Shown one piece after another: positions 52,797-60,951 of a stretch of 64,000 nt of DNA. A program made the translations under genes and the position numbers. The stretch is from CAVYGN01 sp964413265 (lineage in GTDB: Bacteria > Spirochaetota > Brevinematia > Brevinematales > JAOACQ01). The stretch is from contig CAYPRX010000073.1 of assembly GCA_964413265.1 (NCBI GenBank), positions 62,001 to 126,000 on the forward strand, in the 5' to 3' direction. Within the stretch, counting starts at the first letter, position 1, and each line of letters begins with the position of its first letter. The notes beneath the pieces are model-generated. The model was not told where the DNA came from. It saw only the letters and a list, made by a program, of their open reading frames with translations, and did no database searches.

Positions 52797-53424
52797 GGGC
52801 AAAGGCGTTCTTTATATCGGTTTCCAGTTCTGAAAGTAGATTCGGATTGCGCAGGACTGCAGCCGGATGAAAAGTCGGCATCACATTATAACCTAAAGGT
52901 GAAGTTTTCATGATCCCCCTCAGTTTTGTAATACCTTCATCTGATGAGAGAATGAATTTTGAAGAAAAATTTCCAAGTGCGACTATTATTTTTGGTTTTA
53001 TAATGTATAATTGTTCTATCAGATAAGGAGAACATGCCTCGATTTCATCCGGCAGAGGATTTCTATTTTCCGGCGGTCTATGTTTTAAAATATTGCAGAT
53101 ATAAACATCGTTTCTTGTATAACCTAAGTTTTCAATCGTTGCGGTGAGGAGTCTTCCAGCTCTTCCAACAAATGGCTTTCCCTGTTCATCTTCATCAGCT
53201 CCTGGGGCTTCTCCGACAAAAACAATGGAAGAATTGGGATTTCCATCATAAAAAACAAGATTTTTTGCCGTCTTATAAAGCCTGCATCTTTTACATTCAA
53301 AGCAGGTATTTTCAAGTTCCTTTAGCTTTAAGGCTTTTTCACCAGCCGGACTGCTGTTCAAGCCATCTATCCATTCCTCTTTTAGCAGGGCATCAATATG
53401 AAATATTAATTCATCTCTATTCAT
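52789..53424 (-). CDS. Uracil-DNA glycosylase, family 4-like (iron-sulfur)
   Basis: A 211-residue enzyme that removes uracil from DNA. Motifs: catalytic GEAPGADEDEQG (71-82), PFVGRAGRLL, RPPENRNP, and FHPAAVLRNP near the C-terminus. Cluster cysteines C41, C44 and C47 are in CFECKRC and C131 in EACSPYL; the usual Cys of KCRPP is His115 (LKHRPPENR), with C110 close by. It is coupled to rdgB by an ATGA overlap, pairing two genome-hygiene enzymes. Confidence 0.88.
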   Translation of the reverse strand: MNRDELIFHIDALLKEEWIDGLNSSPAGEKALKLKELENTCFECKRCRLYKTAKNLVFYDGNPNSSIVFVGEAPGADEDEQGKPFVGRAGRLLTATIENLGYTRNDVYICNILKHRPPENRNPLPDEIEACSPYLIEQLYIIKPKIIVALGNFSSKFILSSDEGITKLRGIMKTSPLGYNVMPTFHPAAVLRNPNLLSELETDIKNAFALI

Positions 53425-54014
53425 TTTAATTCCTGCTTAAAGATAATCTTCTTTAGACCGTTAATAGCATTCCTCCTGTGTGAAATTGAGTTTTTCAGAT
53501 TCTCCGGAATTTCAGCCATAGTTTTTCTATAACCCAGACTCTTTATTAAAAAAATAGGATCATAACCAAAACCGTTGGTCCCGCGTATAGAATTACTTAT
53601 TCTGCCAGTGCAATAGCCTTCGTAGCTGTATATGAAGCCGCTCGGCGATATAAGAACCATGCAGCAGACAAACCTTGCTTTTCTCTTTTTCACTGGAATT
53701 CCAGACATTTCAAGCAGAATCCCGGAAACACCTCCACTGTACCTTGCAGAAAGAACGCCGGGTCTGCCGCCAAGCGCATCTATTTCAAGACCTGAATCGT
53801 CCGCCAGGATAAAAGCGTCTGGATAAATGTTTTTATAAAGATTTCTTATCCATGACGCTTTCAGCAGGGCATTTTCATAGAAAGTACTGCCTCTTTCAGG
53901 GATTTCCTCGTTGAATTCGATATCAGATAGTGAAATGATGTCAGCAGGATATAGAATTTCTTTTATTTCCTTAATCTTTCCGGGGTTACGGGTAGCAGCA
54001 ATAATCCTGATCAT
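53421..54014 (-). CDS. rdgB: XTP/dITP diphosphatase (RdgB/HAM1 family)
   Basis: A 197-residue house-cleaning enzyme that hydrolyses ITP, dITP and XTP to monophosphates. Seen: the entry strand IAATRNPGKIKEI, the metal/substrate loop LADDSGLEIDALGGRPGV, ARYSG, and C-terminal GFGYDPIF and SHRRNAI. The usual GKTFAEM reads RKTMAEI. It is the first gene of the two-gene unit with the uracil-DNA glycosylase. Confidence 0.93.
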   Translation of the reverse strand: MIRIIAATRNPGKIKEIKEILYPADIISLSDIEFNEEIPERGSTFYENALLKASWIRNLYKNIYPDAFILADDSGLEIDALGGRPGVLSARYSGGVSGILLEMSGIPVKKRKARFVCCMVLISPSGFIYSYEGYCTGRISNSIRGTNGFGYDPIFLIKSLGYRKTMAEIPENLKNSISHRRNAINGLKKIIFKQELK

Positions 54015-54172
54015 ATCTCTAAACCTGCCGTATCAGCATAAAACTTTATTTTTTTTTATAATCTCTTAAAATATTATGTCATGAAAAATTGAATTCTGCA
54101 ATGCAAAAGAACTTCCGGTTCAATAAACTGCCTCTCTGGCTTATTAATATTATATAAAAAGCCGATAAGGAA

Positions 54173-54213
54173 TTAGGAGTCAAGATTACTCAAATAAACT
54201 CATCCTAATCTTG
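54173..54213 (+). terminator. Leader hairpins upstream of the DUF1015-like gene, possible attenuator
   Basis: CAAGATTA (54181-54188) pairs perfectly with TAATCTTG (54206-54213), followed by TTTATTTTTTATT. A competing pairing TTAGGA (54173-54178) with TCCTAA (54203-54208) uses part of the same 3' arm, so the two structures exclude each other. It sits 27 bases before the next ATG. The rest of 54015-54239 shows nothing recognisable. Confidence 0.4.
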
Positions 54214-54239
54214 TTTATTTTTTATTACGAGGGGTTTAT

Positions 54240-55538
54240 ATGGCTGAAATTGTGCCGTTCTCAGGGATATACTATAATCCTGAAAAGTCCAGTAAAATCG
54301 GTGATTTGATCTGCCCATCAACTGATTATCTGAATGAGGAATGGATTATTAAATTGAAGGAAAACGGTAATAACTTCTGTAACGCCATATATAGTGAAGG
54401 AGAGGGGACTGGAAAATACAGGAGTTCAATTCATAAATTATATGGATGGCTGCTTCGAGATGTTCTTGTAGAAGACAAGACACCTACTCTTTACATAATT
54501 GAGCAGAATGTCATGCTGACCGGAGTGGAATACAAGAGATATGGAATAATAGGGCTTTTAAGAATTGATGATTATGATGGTAAAATAAAAAAAGTTGAAA
54601 AAACGAATGAAAAATACAGGGATGATAAATTCAGTCTCATAAAAGAAACACAATTTAATCTGGAACCGGTAATCGGCCTTGTAAATGATAGTTCAAATTT
54701 ACTTGAGTTGCTGCTTACTCCAAAAAAAGACGGAACAGTAAAATCATTGTTGAATTTTTCTGATATGAACGGAAACCTGAATATAATATACAGGATTGAT
54801 GTTCCAGATTTGAGAGATGAAATTATCAGGTATTTATCCGATAAAGTGCTTTATATTATTGATAATAATAGATATGAGGCGGCATTGAAGTATAAAAATG
54901 AGGCTGCTTCAATGTTGAAGGAGAGGATTTCAGGAAAAGAACCATTCAATTATGTACTTGTGAATTTATTCAATGCTTATGACAAAGGAATGCGCATTAA
55001 TCCTGTAAGCAGACTTATTAAAGGCCTGAAAATGAAACCTGCTGATCTTATCAAAGAACTTTCTCAAAAATACAAGCTTTCGGCTATTCCATTCTCCGAT
55101 CAGAATACCGAGAAACTGGCAGAGAGAAAATTGAGGATGATATTAAATGACAGCCTGACAAGTGGTGGTATTTCTTATGGCATTTTATTGAAGGCTATCC
55201 CAGGTAAATATCTGATTCTGAATATGAGCATGTCATTAAGTAAGGATATGATAGATACTGAGGTTCTGGAATCAATGATTTTTAGCCCTTTGCTTGGTAT
55301 TAAAGATGTGAAAAACGACGCATCAGTTGGTTATGCTTATAGCGACTCTGATGCTTACAGGTCTGTAAGTGAGGGGCAATTTGAAGCCGCCTTTTTGACG
55401 AATGAAATCAAAGCTGCTAAGCTCTTTGATCTTGCTGATAATGGGAAATTGATACCTTATAATTCTATAAGCCTTTACCCCAGGGTCATGAGCGGCGGAA
55501 TGTCCTTTTCATACAAATATTCTAAGATCAGCTTATAG
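54240..55538 (+). CDS. DUF1015-like protein without the signature histidines
   Basis: A 432-residue cytoplasmic protein that matches the DUF1015 family in layout: an N-terminal FSGIYYNPEK segment, LYIIEQNVMLTGVEYKRYGIIGLLRIDDYDG near residue 95, LEPVIGLVNDSSN, and a central VLYIIDNNRYEAALKYKNEA at about 200-220. In typical members this last stretch reads ADGHHRYEtAL; here GHH is reduced to NN and one residue is missing. The C-terminal part has LMS-type beta strands (LLKAIPGKYLILNM). The family function is unknown. It precedes a lipoprotein gene by 17 bases. Confidence 0.72.
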   Translation: MAEIVPFSGIYYNPEKSSKIGDLICPSTDYLNEEWIIKLKENGNNFCNAIYSEGEGTGKYRSSIHKLYGWLLRDVLVEDKTPTLYIIEQNVMLTGVEYKRYGIIGLLRIDDYDGKIKKVEKTNEKYRDDKFSLIKETQFNLEPVIGLVNDSSNLLELLLTPKKDGTVKSLLNFSDMNGNLNIIYRIDVPDLRDEIIRYLSDKVLYIIDNNRYEAALKYKNEAASMLKERISGKEPFNYVLVNLFNAYDKGMRINPVSRLIKGLKMKPADLIKELSQKYKLSAIPFSDQNTEKLAERKLRMILNDSLTSGGISYGILLKAIPGKYLILNMSMSLSKDMIDTEVLESMIFSPLLGIKDVKNDASVGYAYSDSDAYRSVSEGQFEAAFLTNEIKAAKLFDLADNGKLIPYNSISLYPRVMSGGMSFSYKYSKISL

Positions 55539-55555
55539 GTCAAACGGAGGAATTA

Positions 55556-56389
55556 ATGAAAAAGTTAATAATAATCTTTATTGGTTTTCTTGTTATAGCT
55601 TTTGCCGGCTGTCAGAAAATACATCTGCCCTGGAGTAAAAAGTCATCTCCACAGACAAATGATTTATTCAGCGAAAATATCAGAGAAGATTTTTCTTCTA
55701 CAAATACAAATAATGAACTGGCTGGAACTAATGAAAATATGACAGAATCTGTTAAGCCGGGGTATAGTACCAATCTTATGCCGTTAATTAATGAAAAAAC
55801 TCAACTTACTGTAGAACCTGAAGTAGGAGAGAATGTTAAAACTATTGTTAGTAATGAATCCCAGAGTAATACAACAATCAGCAGCACAGAGTCAAAAAAG
55901 GAAAAAACGGTTGCTGTTAATGCAGTAAAAAAGATCAGGTTTAAAAATAAGATGAAAAAGGAAAAGAATATAAAAGAAGTATTCATTGAAAGTGAAAAGT
56001 CAAAAAGCGGGCTCATAATACTGATAGGAAGCGGCACTATAAACCAGAATGCAGCTCCCAGAAAATCCATCAAGATGACTTTTGTTGCAGTAACAAAATC
56101 AAGGGAATACAAATACTGCGATTTCATTATATATGCCATACCGGTTGGAAAGGGGAAGATGCTGGAGAGTGATCATATAATCGGTGAGGTTGATAATATC
56201 GATTTTGTTAACGGGCAGGCTCAATACACAAAATTCTGGAATGGTAAAAATATTGATGATGATTTTTTACTTCAGGATGATTACAATATATTCGCAGTTT
56301 GTAAATTAAAAAACACCAAATATGAAGTTTTAAAAAAAGAAGGCCGATATTGGGGTATGGCAGATAAATATTATATAAGTCTGAAATAA
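55556..56389 (+). CDS. Lipoprotein of unknown function
   Basis: A 277-residue protein with a lipoprotein signal peptide (IIIFIGFLVIAFAGC, lipidated Cys at about residue 19). Residues 20-120 are low in complexity, rich in Ser, Thr, Asn and Glu, and a lysine-rich patch follows (RFKNKMKKEKNIKE). The C-terminal ~140 residues look like a beta-rich domain (KMTFVAVTKSREYKYCDFIIYAIP). I recognise no family. It is probably anchored in the outer or inner membrane facing the periplasm. GGAGG precedes the ATG. Confidence 0.72.
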   Translation: MKKLIIIFIGFLVIAFAGCQKIHLPWSKKSSPQTNDLFSENIREDFSSTNTNNELAGTNENMTESVKPGYSTNLMPLINEKTQLTVEPEVGENVKTIVSNESQSNTTISSTESKKEKTVAVNAVKKIRFKNKMKKEKNIKEVFIESEKSKSGLIILIGSGTINQNAAPRKSIKMTFVAVTKSREYKYCDFIIYAIPVGKGKMLESDHIIGEVDNIDFVNGQAQYTKFWNGKNIDDDFLLQDDYNIFAVCKLKNTKYEVLKKEGRYWGMADKYYISLK

Positions 56390-56449
56390 AAATATAATAT
56401 AATTAAAGGATTTAATATTATAAATTATTAAATTTGTATTAAAAAACTC

Positions 56450-56478
56450 TTTACATAAGTTTTTTTGTATATTAAAAT
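56450..56478 (+). promoter_or_regulatory. Promoter of the panD-flaA-flaA operon
   Basis: TTTACA (56450-56455), 17-base spacer, TAAAAT (56473-56478). The predicted start near 56485 leaves a short leader carrying GAGGGG (56490-56495). A sigma28-type flagellar promoter was not seen. Confidence 0.55.
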
Positions 56479-56506
56479 AAATAAGGGTTGAGGGGCTTAA
56501 TTATTG

Positions 56507-56863
56507 ATGTTGCTGACAGTTTTGAGAGCTAAAATACATAGGGCTGTAGTAACAGAAACGAATCTGGAATATATAGGAAGTATTACAATAGATGAAAGCC
56601 TTATGGAGGCTTCGGGAATATATTCATATGAACAGGTTCATGTCTGGAATTTAACTAATGGGTCCAGGCTTGTTACTTACGCTATTCCCGGGAAAGCTGG
56701 CAGCGGCATTGTATGTCTGAACGGAGCTGGCGCACATTTAAACAGGGTAGGTGACAGGATTATTATAGCTGCGTTCGGGCTTATTGATGAACAGGATGCG
56801 CCAGGAATTAAGGCTAAGATCATAATTGTTGATAATGAAAATAAAGTGAAGCAAATTTTATAA
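56507..56863 (+). CDS. panD: Aspartate 1-decarboxylase
   Basis: Makes beta-alanine for pantothenate and CoA. The pyruvoyl enzyme is self-cleaved at Gly24-Ser25 in YIGSITID, the exact family position. RAKIHRA at the start, YEQVHVWNLTNGSR and NGAGAHLNRVGD are all conserved. The ATG at 56507 is preferred over the TTG codon just before it. It lies 27 bases before a flaA gene, an unexpected partner, and no panB or panC is present. Confidence 0.95.
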   Translation: MLLTVLRAKIHRAVVTETNLEYIGSITIDESLMEASGIYSYEQVHVWNLTNGSRLVTYAIPGKAGSGIVCLNGAGAHLNRVGDRIIIAAFGLIDEQDAPGIKAKIIIVDNENKVKQIL

Positions 56864-56890
56864 AACAAAATAAGATCTAAGGAGAGGTCT

Positions 56891-57745
56891 ATGGGTAGCA
56901 AGGGACATGTTGGTTTAATATCGTTATTTTTGTTTCTGTCATTTGTTATAATATGTAAAACAAGTCTATTTTCCTTCAACATAGGCGGAGGAAGGCAGGC
57001 TGCTGTTAATCTACAGACCCTGGTAGTATCTGATTTCGGGAATGATAGTGACCAGTCAAATAATATCAAATGGAATGCTAAATTCTCAAGGTTTGCGAAA
57101 CCTATAGATCCCAATCAGGAGAACAGTCCTGCGGACCCTAAAGCCTGTGGTGTAACATATGTTGAAGCGAAACCCCTCGGTCTTCCGCAGTATATTGATG
57201 CTCGAGAGAAATGGTCTCTTGGGATTAAAGCACAATTTACTAGAAAAGGCTATAACTGGATTGAAGTCTACCCCGTTAAAGGCAGTGCCGGAAGCGAGAC
57301 TGCAAAACAGACAGTAACAATTGCAAGCAATCAGACTAACATTTCTCCAGGCCAGCCCTCAGTTTCAGAGGGTGGGAATGTGATCAGTCCTATATCGCTG
57401 CCCGGCCAGATAAAGAGCATGGATATGTGGGTTTGGGGTGGAAATTATCATTATTGGATGGAGTTTTACCTGGTTGATTATAAAGGCTATTTAAACAGGC
57501 TTACAGCGGGGGATATAGATTTTGTCGGATGGAAAAATGTTGCGCTCAAAATACCAGATTATGTTCCTCAGGCAGAAATGCATGTACCGTTCCTGAAATC
57601 ACTGAGCCTGCAAATGATTAAACTCTGGTCCTATCCCACCGAAAGAGTTGATCAGTTTTACTGCTATTTTAACTATCTCCAGGTACAGACAGATGTTTAT
57701 GTTGAGCGTTTCAACGGTGATGATCTGGCCAATAAAAGATGGTAA
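56891..57745 (+). CDS. Flagellar filament outer-layer (sheath) protein, FlaA family
   Basis: A 284-residue exported protein resembling spirochaetal FlaA, the sheath of the periplasmic flagellum. It has an N-terminal hydrophobic signal region (about residues 7-28), DFGNDSDQSNNIKW, the core WSLGIKAQFTRKGYNWIEVYP, MDMWVWGGNYHYWMEFYL, DIDFVGWKNVALKIPDYVPQ and SYPTERVDQFYCYFNY, ending in FNGDDLANKRW. A Thr/Ser/Asn-rich insert lies at about 135-175. Signal cleavage site is uncertain. AAGGAGA precedes the ATG. It is followed after 20 bases by a paralogue. Confidence 0.87.
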   Translation: MGSKGHVGLISLFLFLSFVIICKTSLFSFNIGGGRQAAVNLQTLVVSDFGNDSDQSNNIKWNAKFSRFAKPIDPNQENSPADPKACGVTYVEAKPLGLPQYIDAREKWSLGIKAQFTRKGYNWIEVYPVKGSAGSETAKQTVTIASNQTNISPGQPSVSEGGNVISPISLPGQIKSMDMWVWGGNYHYWMEFYLVDYKGYLNRLTAGDIDFVGWKNVALKIPDYVPQAEMHVPFLKSLSLQMIKLWSYPTERVDQFYCYFNYLQVQTDVYVERFNGDDLANKRW

Positions 57746-57765
57746 TATAGGCGGAGGAAAAGTTT

Positions 57766-58515
57766 ATGAAATTGAAATTATTTCTGATAACATTATTTCT
57801 GGTTATATGCGGTATATCTTTTTCACAGCAGATGAATAACACCAATGCCCCTGGAGGAAACATACAGAATAATATTTTAAATAGAACAACTGAGATGACG
57901 GTTATAAATACAAATGTTAATGAGAATACCAATAAAACTACTGCAACAGAACTTGTACAAACAATCCTTGTTGAGGATTTCGAAGAAGCAGGTGAGTGGA
58001 CTGCTTTTATGCCCAGGGATTTTGGTGTGGCGAGTGCAATGAGAAGGGAAGGAGGTCCGAAGGATCTTGTCAGCGAGAAAAACAAGTATGTGCTTGGAAT
58101 TAAAGTAGAATTTATGAAAAGGGACTGGAGCTGGGTCAGCATAGTTCCCGCAAGGCCCATTAAAATCAAGGGGATAACAAAGACTGTTTCGGTGTGGGTG
58201 GTTGGAAGAAATTTCAAGCATACACTTTTCCTTGTATTGAAGGATTATATGCAAAACACCAAGTTTTTAAAGGCAGATAAGATGATCTGGGTTGGCTGGA
58301 AGCAGGTTAACATCAATATTCCTGATACTATCGATCAGGAAAATTACAAGATTTCCGAAGAAAGGGGAATTACTTTTGTAGGTTTTAGAATTGAATTTGA
58401 CCCCGATGACGAGATTGGAAGGCCTTTTTATACATATTTTGATTATATGACAGCAGATACTGACTTATTCAGCGAAAAGAACCAGAACCCGGATGATATG
58501 GTCGACAACTGGTAA
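57766..58515 (+). CDS. Second FlaA-family flagellar sheath protein
   Basis: A 249-residue paralogue of the preceding protein. A clear signal peptide (LKLFLITLFLVICGISFSQQ) is followed by a 45-residue Asn/Thr-rich linker, then the FlaA core: LVEDFEEAGEW, LGIKVEFMKRDWSWVSIVP, TVSVWVVGRNFKHTLFLVLKD, IWVGWKQVNINIPD, FYTYFDYMTADTD, and a C-terminal DDMVDNW like the GDDLANKRW of its neighbour. Two unequal FlaA subunits in one operon are known in other spirochaetes. A strong terminator follows. Confidence 0.87.
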   Translation: MKLKLFLITLFLVICGISFSQQMNNTNAPGGNIQNNILNRTTEMTVINTNVNENTNKTTATELVQTILVEDFEEAGEWTAFMPRDFGVASAMRREGGPKDLVSEKNKYVLGIKVEFMKRDWSWVSIVPARPIKIKGITKTVSVWVVGRNFKHTLFLVLKDYMQNTKFLKADKMIWVGWKQVNINIPDTIDQENYKISEERGITFVGFRIEFDPDDEIGRPFYTYFDYMTADTDLFSEKNQNPDDMVDNW

Positions 58516-58563
58516 ATTTTTTGATAGATTGTTATTAACGAAATAATTTTTTTAAAATAATTA

Positions 58564-58595
58564 AAAAAGGCTATGGATTTATCCATGGCCTTTTT
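58564..58595 (+). terminator. Rho-independent terminator after the flaA pair
   Basis: AAAAAGGCTATGGAT pairs with ATCCATGGCCTTTTT (one G-T) around a two-base TT loop, giving about 15 pairs, with the 3' arm ending in TTTTT. It closes the panD-flaA-flaA operon just before the next gene. Confidence 0.88.
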
Positions 58596-58603
58596 CCTTA
58601 AAG

Positions 58604-59653
58604 ATGGTGTATATGAAAGGAATTTTTGAAATTATGGCAGTATTGGGTATCATTATCCTTCTTTTATCCTGCGGGGAAAATAAAGTGAAACCAACCAATT
58701 ATAATAATACAAATAGTATCAATCCGGTAACTTTATATAATAAAAATGCTGAAAACTTAAGCCTCACACTTATTAAGACTCTTGAAGATCATTATTTGTA
58801 TGTTTTTTATGTCTCTTTTTCTCCGGATGAAAGACTTATTGCATCCGGAAGTGCTGATAAGACTGTAATAATTAACGACTGTTCTTCCTGGAAAGTAGTA
58901 AACGTCATGAAGGAAAATTATTACGATCTCTGGGGAATACCGGTAAAATTTTCCCCTGATGGTAATTATATTGTTTACGGATCTTATGAAACACTTAAAA
59001 TAGTCTCTGTAAGGAATTTTAAGGAGATCACGAATGCTTATGCGCATAAAAAGGGTATACAATCGCTTGATATTTCCCCAAATGGGCAGTATATTATATC
59101 CGCTGGAGTTGACGGTCAGTTAAGGGTATGGGGCGTACCGGATCTTAAACCTATAACCAATGTATTAGGCCATGATAAAGAGGTATGGAGTACCTGCATA
59201 TCGGCAGACGGCAAATTTGCAGTGAGTGGTGGCGAGGATGGATTTTTAAAGGTTTGGAAATTCCCTTCTCTTGAACTGCAAAGCGCGGTAAAATATCATC
59301 AAAAGTCCATAGAATATGTAAGTATTTCACCGCTGCAAAAATACATACTATGTGCAAGCGCTGATTCAACAATAAGCATATGGAAATGGGGAGAATACCA
59401 GGCACCATACCGGGTTCTGACCGGTCATAAAGGCAGTGTACCTGTAGCTATATTTTCCAGTAATGAAAACCTGATATTCTCTGGAGGACAGGATGATTGC
59501 ATTGATATTTTTGATATTGAAAAGGGAACTATGATATATAATCTTAAAGCACATAACGGCGACATATTGACCCTCTGCCTGAGTCCGGATGGAAAGTTTC
59601 TTGCATCGGGATCAAGGGACAGAACTGTAAAAGTATGGCAGTTTAATAAATGA
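58604..59653 (+). CDS. WD40-repeat lipoprotein
   Basis: A 349-residue exported protein. The N-terminus IFEIMAVLGIIILLLSCGE is a lipoprotein signal with the lipidated Cys near residue 25. The rest is six to seven WD40-type blades with repeated units such as VSFSPDERLIASGSADKTVIIND, ISPNGQYIISAGVDGQLRVWG and CLSPDGKFLASGSRDRTVKVWQ, predicted to close into a propeller used for protein contacts. ATG 58613 is an alternative start; neither has a clear ribosome site. Periplasmic partner unknown. Confidence 0.85.
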   Translation: MVYMKGIFEIMAVLGIIILLLSCGENKVKPTNYNNTNSINPVTLYNKNAENLSLTLIKTLEDHYLYVFYVSFSPDERLIASGSADKTVIINDCSSWKVVNVMKENYYDLWGIPVKFSPDGNYIVYGSYETLKIVSVRNFKEITNAYAHKKGIQSLDISPNGQYIISAGVDGQLRVWGVPDLKPITNVLGHDKEVWSTCISADGKFAVSGGEDGFLKVWKFPSLELQSAVKYHQKSIEYVSISPLQKYILCASADSTISIWKWGEYQAPYRVLTGHKGSVPVAIFSSNENLIFSGGQDDCIDIFDIEKGTMIYNLKAHNGDILTLCLSPDGKFLASGSRDRTVKVWQFNK

Positions 59654-59678
59654 AAAGCTTATCATTAAAGGGGGTTCA

Positions 59679-60923
59679 GTGGAAAAGATAATAACACAGC
59701 GCAATGAAATCGTGTCGGTTCTTAATAATATAAGAATAAAACATCTATCAGTTATTGTAAAGGAAGACGAGAAGAATTTTATGATTACTGGCTTTATCAC
59801 GAAAGCAGATACTAATTCAATATCTATTTTTTTTGAAAAAATCCCGGATTATATACCTCTGAAAAACCTGAAAATTTCCTTTGATTACAACAGGAATTTT
59901 TATACTTCGGATAATACCGGTGTAAAACAATTAAATCTTCCTGTTAAAAACATTGAAATTTACCTGCCCGAAAAATTTATGTACCACCCCATAAGAAAGT
60001 TCACACGTGTGGATATTTCCGACTCCCTTATGTTTAATATAAAAAAGGTTGATAAGAATCCTGGTGACGGAACTTCAGGGTTAAACATCGACGAACTTCC
60101 TGCGACACTGAGAAACATTTATCTTGAATTACAGACTGATTCGCCTGATATGAAAAAGATAGTCGGTATGGTAGGTGATGAACTTACCAGGTATTCTAAC
60201 CGTTTCAGGATAAACCTTTTTAAGGATTTGTCGACATTATCTCCGATTGAAAAGGTTGTAAACATTTATAAAAAGACATTTTGGATCGGTGATACTGATA
60301 ATCTCAGTAATTATCTGCATCTCGGAGATAAGTACAGTGTTATCGGTTACGAAAAATATTTCGATATGGTTAAAAAAACCGCAGCACCTGATATTCTGGA
60401 ACAGATCAGACAGAATTATCTGTCGAAAGGAATCAATTCGTATGCAATGGTTCCTATCATAGTCGGCGAAAGAGTGGTCGGCGTTATTGAAGTTTCTGTT
60501 CCAAATGAATCTCCTTTTAAAAAACTTACAATTTACGAAATATTCTATATAAAGGGATTGGCAGATATTCTCGGTGAAATAATCGTTAAAAGCCATGGTG
60601 AGACAATTAAAGAAAGTTCAGATTTCAAGATAATGGATCTATCTGTCGGCGGCATACTGGCTAATACTAAAAACGTTTACCTGACCCATTCAATAAAAGA
60701 AAATAACATTGTAATGGTTAATATTAAAGCCGATAATAAGGAAATTGATATTCCATCGAGGGTTGTAAGATACCATTATATGCCGGGCGATAACGCCGGA
60801 TTAAACGTAGCTTTTGAGTTTATTTATGATCAGGATTCAAAGAAAAACGATCTGACAGCCTTTATTAAAAAATATGTAAAGTATATGGCAGGCGGTGATC
60901 AGAAAACTGAACAGAAAAAGTAA
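59679..60923 (+). CDS. PilZ protein interrupted by a GAF-like domain
   Basis: A 414-residue cytoplasmic protein. A YcgR-like N-terminal beta domain (1-105) leads to RKFTR at about 108-112, the RxxxR c-di-GMP arginine motif. The partner motif DxSxxG appears only near residue 325 (DLSVGGI), followed by the usual closing strands (IPSRVVRYHY, GLNVAFEF). Between them lie ~200 residues, including a GAF-like part (YAMVPIIVGERVVGVIEVSVP). In ordinary PilZ domains the motifs are 20-35 residues apart. It may belong to the Leptospira family DUF1577. The start is GTG with AAAGGGGG upstream. Confidence 0.72.
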   Translation: MEKIITQRNEIVSVLNNIRIKHLSVIVKEDEKNFMITGFITKADTNSISIFFEKIPDYIPLKNLKISFDYNRNFYTSDNTGVKQLNLPVKNIEIYLPEKFMYHPIRKFTRVDISDSLMFNIKKVDKNPGDGTSGLNIDELPATLRNIYLELQTDSPDMKKIVGMVGDELTRYSNRFRINLFKDLSTLSPIEKVVNIYKKTFWIGDTDNLSNYLHLGDKYSVIGYEKYFDMVKKTAAPDILEQIRQNYLSKGINSYAMVPIIVGERVVGVIEVSVPNESPFKKLTIYEIFYIKGLADILGEIIVKSHGETIKESSDFKIMDLSVGGILANTKNVYLTHSIKENNIVMVNIKADNKEIDIPSRVVRYHYMPGDNAGLNVAFEFIYDQDSKKNDLTAFIKKYVKYMAGGDQKTEQKK

Positions 60924-60951
60924 ATCAACAAAAAAATAAGCTGGAAAGGTA

